A DNA stretch of 64,000 nucleotides from Nitrospirillum viridazoti. Lineage in GTDB: Bacteria; Pseudomonadota; Alphaproteobacteria; Azospirillales; Azospirillaceae. Below, in pieces: positions 58,885 through 64,000 of this stretch; the stretch's first letter is position 1, and every line of letters starts with the position of its first letter. The notes below the pieces were generated by a model. It was not told where the DNA came from. It saw only the letters and a program-made list of their open reading frames with translations, and made no database searches. The stretch lies in assembly GCF_007827975.1 (NCBI RefSeq), contig NZ_VITT01000005.1; one strand, written 5' to 3'. The translations under genes and the position numbers were made by a program.

Positions 58885-59499
58885 ATGGACAAGTTCACCA
58901 TCCTGACCGGCGTCGCCGCCCCCCTGCCGATCCAGAATATCGACACGGACATGATCATTCCGGCGCGGTACCTGAAGACCATCAAGCGCACCGGTCTGGG
59001 CAGCGGGCTTTTCTCCTCCCTCCGCTTCAACGAGGATGGCAGCGACCGGGCGGACTTCATCCTGAACCAGCCGGCCTACCGCAAGGCCAGCATCCTGGTG
59101 GCGGGCGACAACTTCGGCTGCGGCTCGTCACGCGAGCATGCGCCCTGGGCCCTGCTGGACTACGGCATCCGCTGCGTCATCGCCCCCAGCTTCGCCGACA
59201 TCTTCTTCAACAACTGCTTCAAGAACGGCATCCTTCCCATCGCCCTGCCCCAGGACGTGGTGGACCGGCTGATGGATGAGGCGGCCAAGGGCGCCAACGC
59301 CACCTTCACCGTCGATCTGGAGAAGCAGACCATCACCACCCCGGATGGCGAGAGCGTCGGCTTCGATGTGGAGCCCTTCCGCCGCCACTGCCTGCTGAAC
59401 GGCCTGGACGATATCGGCCTGACCCTGCAGCAGGTTAGCGCCATCGACGCGTTCGAGGCGCAGCAGCAGACCGGGCAGCCGTGGCGCTGGGCGCGCTGA
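58885..59499 (+). CDS. leuD: 3-Isopropylmalate dehydratase small subunit
   Basis: The 204-residue subunit completes the aconitase-type isomerase of leucine synthesis with LeuC. The start MDKFTILTGVAAPLPIQNIDTD and the signature GDNFGCGSSREHAPWAL, which contains the swivel-domain substrate loop, are diagnostic. The length is typical. No leuC is present in the window next to it, so the large subunit gene must be elsewhere. A rightward order leuD-leuB follows. Confidence 0.97.
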   Translation: MDKFTILTGVAAPLPIQNIDTDMIIPARYLKTIKRTGLGSGLFSSLRFNEDGSDRADFILNQPAYRKASILVAGDNFGCGSSREHAPWALLDYGIRCVIAPSFADIFFNNCFKNGILPIALPQDVVDRLMDEAAKGANATFTVDLEKQTITTPDGESVGFDVEPFRRHCLLNGLDDIGLTLQQVSAIDAFEAQQQTGQPWRWAR

Positions 59500-59712
59500 C
59501 CACCCGCCCCCGTGACCATCCTGTGACGGCCCGGTGACCTGCTCCCTGGCGCGGTTGCCGGCCGAAACAGGGGGTTGGCAGGATGCCGGCCCACCCGTAT
59601 TTTCGCTAACCAATATCTGAAGGCCGCACGCCCGGCCGGCCGCACATCAATTCCGAACAGGGAAGCCGGCGGCCGCGGCGACGCCGCACCATCCGACAAA
59701 AAGGGTTCATCC

Positions 59713-60822
59713 ATGGCCGCTTACTCTCTTCTCATGCTGCCGGGCGACGGTATCGGGCCGGAAGTCATGCGCCAGGTCCGCCGCGTCATCGACTGGATGG
59801 GCCGTCGCCGCGACCTGGAGTTCACCGTGTCGGAAGGCCTGGTCGGCGGTTGTGCCATCGACGCCTACGGCGTGCCCCTGTCCGATGAGACCATGGCCCA
59901 GGCGCTGGCCGCCGACGCCGTGCTGTTGGGCGCCGTGGGCGGCCCGAAGTGGGACGGCGTCAGCTTCGACAAGCGGCCCGAGGCCGGCCTGCTGCGCCTG
60001 CGCAAGGAGATGGAGCTGTTCGCCAACCTGCGCCCGGCCGTGGTGTTCGACGCCCTGGTCGATGCCTCGACGCTGAAGCCCGAGGTGGTGCGCGGCCTGG
60101 ACATCATGATCGTCCGCGAGCTGACGGGCGGCGTCTATTTCGGTGAGCCGCGCGGCATCGAGGATCTGGGCAACGGCATCCGCCGGGGCGTGAACACCCA
60201 GGTCTACACCACGCCGGAGATCCAGCGCGTGGCCCGCGTCGCCTTCGAGCTGGCGCGCAAGCGCGGCAACAAGGTCTGCTCCTGCGAGAAGCGCAACGTC
60301 ATGGAGTCCGGCCTGCTGTGGAACCAGGACGTCACCGCCCTGCACGCGGCGGAATACAAGGACGTGGAGCTGAGCCACATGCTGGCCGACGCCGCCGCGA
60401 TGCAGCTGGTGCGCAACCCCAAGCAGTTCGACGTCATCGTCACCGACAACCTGTTCGGCGACATCCTGTCGGACGAGGCCGCCATGCTGACCGGTTCCAT
60501 CGGCATGCTGCCCTCGGCCTCATTGGGCGCCGCTGACGCCAGCGGCCGCCGCAAGGCGCTGTACGAGCCGGTGCACGGCTCCGCCCCCGACATCGCCGGC
60601 CGCGACATCGCCAACCCCATCGCCTCGCTGCTGAGCTTCGGCATGGCGCTGCGCTACTCCTTCGACCGGGGTGAGGAAGCCGATCTGCTGGACCGGGCGG
60701 TGCAGAACGTCCTGAAGGGCGGCATGCGCACCGCCGACATCATGTCCCCGGGGATGGCCCGCTGCTCCACCAGCGTGATGGGCGACAGCATCCTGCGCGA
60801 GCTGGACAAGCTGGTGGGCTAA
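59713..60822 (+). CDS. leuB: 3-Isopropylmalate dehydrogenase
   Basis: The 369-residue enzyme oxidatively decarboxylates 3-isopropylmalate with NAD. The loop LLMLPGDGIGPEVM, the substrate arginines in LRLRKEMELFANLRP and in VRELTGGVYFGEPRG, the Lys/Asp metal site (TDNLFGDILSDEAAML) and EPVHGSAPDIAGRDIANP are clear. The start at 59713 follows AAAGGG; upstream codons in the same frame are not conserved. A strong intrinsic terminator follows. Confidence 0.97.
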   Translation: MAAYSLLMLPGDGIGPEVMRQVRRVIDWMGRRRDLEFTVSEGLVGGCAIDAYGVPLSDETMAQALAADAVLLGAVGGPKWDGVSFDKRPEAGLLRLRKEMELFANLRPAVVFDALVDASTLKPEVVRGLDIMIVRELTGGVYFGEPRGIEDLGNGIRRGVNTQVYTTPEIQRVARVAFELARKRGNKVCSCEKRNVMESGLLWNQDVTALHAAEYKDVELSHMLADAAAMQLVRNPKQFDVIVTDNLFGDILSDEAAMLTGSIGMLPSASLGAADASGRRKALYEPVHGSAPDIAGRDIANPIASLLSFGMALRYSFDRGEEADLLDRAVQNVLKGGMRTADIMSPGMARCSTSVMGDSILRELDKLVG

Positions 60823-60837
60823 GCCCGCTTGAAATCA

Positions 60838-60872
60838 AAAAAGGCCCGGAGCAGCGATGCCCGGGCCTTTTT
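60838..60872. terminator. Bidirectional intrinsic terminator after leuB
   Basis: AAAAAGGCCCGG (60838-60849) pairs perfectly with CCGGGCCTTTTT (60861-60872). The A-tract and T-tract make it effective on both strands, separating leuB from the convergent pentapeptide gene. Confidence 0.9.
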
Positions 60873-60955
60873 CATGTCAGGTTCTGTTCCGTCCGCCGGG
60901 CCCTCGCTTACCAGGATAGGGGCCATAGGATCACGGCACCTGGCAGCTGGAGAAG

Positions 60956-62248
60956 TTACCGCGACCTCACCTGCGCGGTGTTCGCGCCGTCCAGGACGAT
61001 GCCGTCCACCTGGGCGTCGCGCATGTCGGCGCCGCTGAGGTCGGCCTCGCGCAGCACGGCGCCGCGCAGGTTGGCGCCCCGCAGGTTGGCGCCCCGCAGG
61101 CGGGCCCGGGTCAGGCGGGCCGGCCATTTGCGGTCCGGCTGTTCGGCACTTTCCAGCAGGCCCAGGTTGGCGTTCTGCAGGTCGGCGCCGTTCAGGTGGG
61201 CGCGCTCGAAATTGGCGCCCCGGGCGTCCACACCCACCAGCACCGCGTCCTGCAAGTCCACGCATTCCAGATCAGCCATGACCAGGGACGACCCCGTCAG
61301 CACCAGGCGGCGGGCCACGGCATAGGCCATCTTGGCCGCCGTCAGGTTACGGCCCGAGAGGGTGAGCCCGCTGAGGTCGCGGCCCGACAGGTCGGCACGG
61401 GCACCGGAGCGGCCGGCGGCGGCCACCCAGACGGCATGGTCTTCGACCAGTTCCATCACGGGCCGGGCGCTTTCCCCGCCTTCACCCGGCAGGACGGCCC
61501 CCTTGCCGCGCAGCCGACCGATCAGGCTGGATTCCATGATGGCGCCACGGAAGTTGGCGTCTTCGAGAATGGCGTCGTTGAAGATGGCGTCGGTCAAGAG
61601 CGCCCCGGCGAAGGAAGTGCCGTGCAGCCTGGTTTCCGACAGGTTGGCGCCCTGCATGTTGGCCCCCTTGAACACGGCGCCGCGCAGGTCGGCGCCCCGA
61701 AAATCCACCCCCGCCAGGTTGGCATCGGTGAAGTCGGCGTTCAGGGTCCAGGCGCCACTCATGCGGCTTTCACCCATGTCGGCGCCAATGGCGATGGCGG
61801 AGGTCAGATCGGGGATGCGGCCGTCGAAGGTTTCCGGCAGGGGCTTTCCGCCGCGGTAGACGGCCAGCACCGCCTCGCGCACGTCCGCCTCCCGCATGCG
61901 GGCCTTGGTCAGGTCGGCGCCGCGCATACTGACACCGCGCAGGTCGGATTTCGACAGGTCGGCCTGACGCAGGCAGGCCAGGCGGAAATCGCAGGCGAAA
62001 AGGGACGCGTTGCGCAGCCGCGTGCCCACCAGCTGGGCCTGGTCCAGGCGGCTGCCCGTCAGGTCCGCGTCGGTCAGGTTCAGGGTGGACAGGACGGCGC
62101 CCCGCAGGTCGTGCAGGATGAAGGCGAAACGGGCGCCACCGATGCGGCCCTCAATCAGCCGTTCATGCTTGCGGGCCGCCTCGATGACCTCGGCCGAGGT
62201 CACCCGCCGAAATTCGAACCCGTCCTGGTACTGACGTTCAGGATGCAT
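60956..62248 (-). CDS. Pentapeptide-repeat protein
   Basis: The 430-residue protein consists mainly of A(D/N)Lxx pentapeptides arranged as a right-handed quadrilateral beta-helix, in two blocks: residues about 40-210 and about 265-425. A non-repeat stretch near residues 210-265 includes HAVWVAAAGRSGARADLSG. There is a leading part (MHPERQYQDGFEFRRVTSAEVIEAARKHERLIEG) but no signal peptide. Such proteins act in DNA gyrase protection or as structural scaffolds, but no function can be assigned here. It converges on leuB at the terminator. Confidence 0.85.
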   Translation of the reverse strand: MHPERQYQDGFEFRRVTSAEVIEAARKHERLIEGRIGGARFAFILHDLRGAVLSTLNLTDADLTGSRLDQAQLVGTRLRNASLFACDFRLACLRQADLSKSDLRGVSMRGADLTKARMREADVREAVLAVYRGGKPLPETFDGRIPDLTSAIAIGADMGESRMSGAWTLNADFTDANLAGVDFRGADLRGAVFKGANMQGANLSETRLHGTSFAGALLTDAIFNDAILEDANFRGAIMESSLIGRLRGKGAVLPGEGGESARPVMELVEDHAVWVAAAGRSGARADLSGRDLSGLTLSGRNLTAAKMAYAVARRLVLTGSSLVMADLECVDLQDAVLVGVDARGANFERAHLNGADLQNANLGLLESAEQPDRKWPARLTRARLRGANLRGANLRGAVLREADLSGADMRDAQVDGIVLDGANTAQVRSR

Positions 62249-62372
62249 GCAGCCTAGCCACCCGACTTACCACCATCGCCCTGAAATCAGGGGCGCTGAC
62301 TACATTGTTGCACCGGGGCCGCGCATTTTAGAAGCGGATTCACCCGGCATTCTGGGAAACAAACTATCGTTC

Positions 62373-62633
62373 CTAGGATACAAACTTACGGCAATTCTCA
62401 ACCATTGTACCGTACAGGGCACGGATCAACTCTGACGGGCGCAGTCGGCCAAAGGGGATGTTTTCAACCGCGTACTCCACCAGTACTTCCGGGGGCTTGA
62501 CCGGGACGATCTCAAAACCCGCCTTGCGCAGGCCGTCGACTACAGCTTGGGCCTGCTTGGTATAATTTTCGTTAAAGAAGGTTTTGTCCGCGCGCTTGAT
62601 GGCTTGGGCGATGGTGTCGACGATCTGAGCCAA
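62373..62633 (-). CDS. Small conserved hypothetical protein
   Basis: The 86-residue protein begins with TTG at 62633, with AAGGA about ten bases upstream. It is predicted to be helical at the start (MAQIVDTIAQAIKRADKTFFNENY) and has a mixed end (VPVKPPEVLVEYAVENIPFGRLRPSELIRALYG). No family is recognised. It stands alone between the pentapeptide gene and the DUF962 gene, both on the same strand. The coding pattern is convincing because stop codons are absent and codon use matches its neighbours. Confidence 0.6.
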   Translation of the reverse strand: MAQIVDTIAQAIKRADKTFFNENYTKQAQAVVDGLRKAGFEIVPVKPPEVLVEYAVENIPFGRLRPSELIRALYGTMVENCRKFVS

Positions 62634-62677
62634 GGCGGCTTATCCTTTGGTGGCAGGCCTGAAAGGGCAACGGTCCA

Positions 62678-63019
62678 TCAGCGGCTGACGCCGTGGCGGC
62701 GCAGCTCGGCCCCCAGCCGGCCGGCCACGAACAGGAAGAACATGCGGAAGTCGCTGATCAGCGACCACAGCGGATAGGTGAAGGTTGCGGGCCGGTTATG
62801 TTCCACGAAGAAGTGGCTGATCCAGGCGAAGAGGTAGCCGCATACCGGGGCGGCGGCGAAGTAGCGCCAATTCCCCGTGACCAAGCCGGCGGCCAGCGCC
62901 AGCAGCACCAGGCCGGTGCCCACGAAGTGCCAGGCCCGCGTGGCCGGAAGGGCGTGTTCGCCCAGATAGAAGGGCCAGAACGCGTCATAGGTGGCGATGC
63001 GCGATTCGTGTGCCGTCAT
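62678..63019 (-). CDS. Mpo1/DUF962-like membrane protein
   Basis: The 113-residue protein matches the DUF962/Mpo1-like family, whose yeast member is a dioxygenase in fatty-acid alpha-oxidation. It has FWPFYLGEHALPATRAWHFVGT, membrane helices LVLLALAAGLVTG and FAAAPVCGYLFAWISHFFVEHNRPATF, and the conserved HxxxxH-like histidines in HALPATRAWH and SHFFVEHNRP. The start at 63019 (MTAHESRIATYDAF) is preferred; a longer frame from 63088 lacks conservation. Whether it is a dioxygenase here is inferred only. Confidence 0.82.
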   Translation of the reverse strand: MTAHESRIATYDAFWPFYLGEHALPATRAWHFVGTGLVLLALAAGLVTGNWRYFAAAPVCGYLFAWISHFFVEHNRPATFTYPLWSLISDFRMFFLFVAGRLGAELRRHGVSR

Positions 63020-63195
63020 GGTCTTCCCTCCCAGTCTAGACGCCGCCGGCCCGTTCGCGGGGCGGCACTGACGCCTGCGCGCTTGCAAAGCCCGCCGGCC
63101 GGCCTTAAGTCTCCGCCGAATTAGACCAGAGCGGCCCCCGCCCCCGCAAGCGGCCCTGCCCCCTGGTCCCCGCCAGAGATATGAGGAGCATGACC

Positions 63196-64000
63196 ATGGG
63201 CTATAAAGTCGCCGTCGTGGGCGCCACGGGCAATGTCGGGCGCGAGATGCTGCAGATCCTGGCGGAACGGGAATTCCCGGTGAGCGAGGTGGTGGCGCTG
63301 GCGTCCGAACGCTCCATCGGGTCGGAAATCAGCTTCGGCGACGATGACCTGCGCGTCCAGGACCTGGCCAAGTTCGACTTCACCGGCACCGACATCGTGC
63401 TGTCCTCGGCCGGCGCCAAGGTGTCCGCCCAGTTCGCACCCAAGGCCGCCGCGGCCGGCGCCGTGGTCATCGACAACACCAGCCACTTCCGCATGGATCC
63501 GGACGTGCCCCTGGTGGTGCCGGAGGTGAACCCCGAGGCCATCGCCGGCTACAAGAAGAAGGGCATCATCGCCAACCCCAACTGCTCCACCATCCAGATG
63601 GTGGTGGCGCTGAAGCCCCTGCACGATCTGGCCCGCATCCGCCGCGTGGTGGTGTCGACCTACCAGTCCGTGTCGGGCGCGGGCAAGGAAGCGATGGATG
63701 AGTTGTTCACCCAGACCCGCGCCATTTATGTGAACGATCCCATCGAGAAGAAGCAGTTCACCAAGCAGATCGCCTTCAACGTCATCCCCCACATCGATGT
63801 CTTCATGGAAGACGGCACCACCAAGGAAGAGTGGAAGATGACGGTGGAGACCAAGAAGATCCTGGACCCGTCCATCAAGGTGACGGCCACCTGCGTGCGC
63901 GTGCCGGTGTTCATCGCCCATTCCGAGGCGATCAATGTGGAGTTCGAGAACCCCATCAGCGCCGATGAGGCCCGTGCCGCCCTGCGCCGGGCCAAGGGCG
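63196..64000 (+). CDS. asd: Aspartate-semialdehyde dehydrogenase, 3' end outside the window
   Basis: The 268 codons visible cover the N-terminal NADP domain and most of the catalytic domain of the enzyme that reduces aspartyl phosphate to the semialdehyde for lysine, threonine and methionine synthesis. VVGATGNVGREMLQIL is the nucleotide motif, NPNCSTIQMVVAL carries the catalytic cysteine, and YQSVSGAGKEAMDEL is typical. AGGAG lies seven bases before the ATG at 63196. The gene runs off the right edge of the window. Confidence 0.96.
   Translation, partial: MGYKVAVVGATGNVGREMLQILAEREFPVSEVVALASERSIGSEISFGDDDLRVQDLAKFDFTGTDIVLSSAGAKVSAQFAPKAAAAGAVVIDNTSHFRMDPDVPLVVPEVNPEAIAGYKKKGIIANPNCSTIQMVVALKPLHDLARIRRVVVSTYQSVSGAGKEAMDELFTQTRAIYVNDPIEKKQFTKQIAFNVIPHIDVFMEDGTTKEEWKMTVETKKILDPSIKVTATCVRVPVFIAHSEAINVEFENPISADEARAALRRAKG

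Overview
The window is a GC-rich chromosomal segment from an alphaproteobacterium, most likely a Rhodospirillales member of the Azospirillum/Nitrospirillum/Niveispirillum kind. This rests on the aa3 oxidase cluster order coxB-ctaD-ctaB-ctaG-coxC-DUF983-surf1 followed by thrC and an M16 peptidase, the block mdh-sucC-sucD-sucA-sucB-lpdA near xerC, DUF484, transaldolase and priA, plant-type glutamate-cysteine ligase, and leuD-leuB-asd. The genus is inferred, not proven. No rRNA, tRNA, CRISPR array or transposase gene was seen.

Layout: (1) 391-7602, a very large autotransporter adhesin-like protein with an internal 858-bp tandem duplication. (2) 7.7-20.3 kb, small genes, then the leftward respiratory block (M16 peptidase, thrC, surf1, DUF983, coxC, ctaG, small CoxF-like protein, ctaB, coxA, coxB); between surf1 and thrC sit a two-gene rightward cassette of paralogous membrane-anchored coiled-coil proteins and an AT-rich orphan. 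(3) 20.9-29.2 kb, tldD, small proteins, gshA, rsmE, ubiA, a methyltransferase and a ubiD-family gene. (4) 29.2-36.0 kb, an accessory metabolic island: CutC, ROK sugar kinase, LacI regulator, polar-amino-acid-type ABC importer and a glycosylasparaginase/isoaspartyl-peptidase-family hydrolase, preceded by a structured leader with an intrinsic terminator. (5) 36.6-46.0 kb, pmbA, an esterase, a surface-antigen-like protein, priA, transaldolase, DUF484, xerC and a DUF2167 protein. (6) 46.1-58.6 kb, the lower TCA cycle (lpdA, sucB, sucA, sucD, sucC, mdh), a DUF2336 protein and zapE. (7) 58.9-64 kb, leuD, leuB, a pentapeptide-repeat protein, two small proteins and the 5' part of asd.

Genes that work together: coxABC with their copper, heme and assembly factors build the terminal oxidase; sucAB-lpdA form the 2-oxoglutarate dehydrogenase complex feeding sucCD and mdh; asd and thrC belong to threonine synthesis; leuD and leuB to leucine synthesis; ubiA and the ubiD-family gene to ubiquinone synthesis. 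The island at 29-36 kb looks like an uptake and cleavage route for an amino sugar linked to an amino acid, for example GlcNAc-asparagine; this is an inference from gene families.

The least expected signal is a dispersed intergenic element of about 110-130 bp present at least four times (32821, 39021, 44044, 47566). The copies differ in sequence but keep the same hairpins: stem 1 always closes an ATCC loop and stem 3 always closes an RGTC loop, while the stem bases change in compensating pairs.
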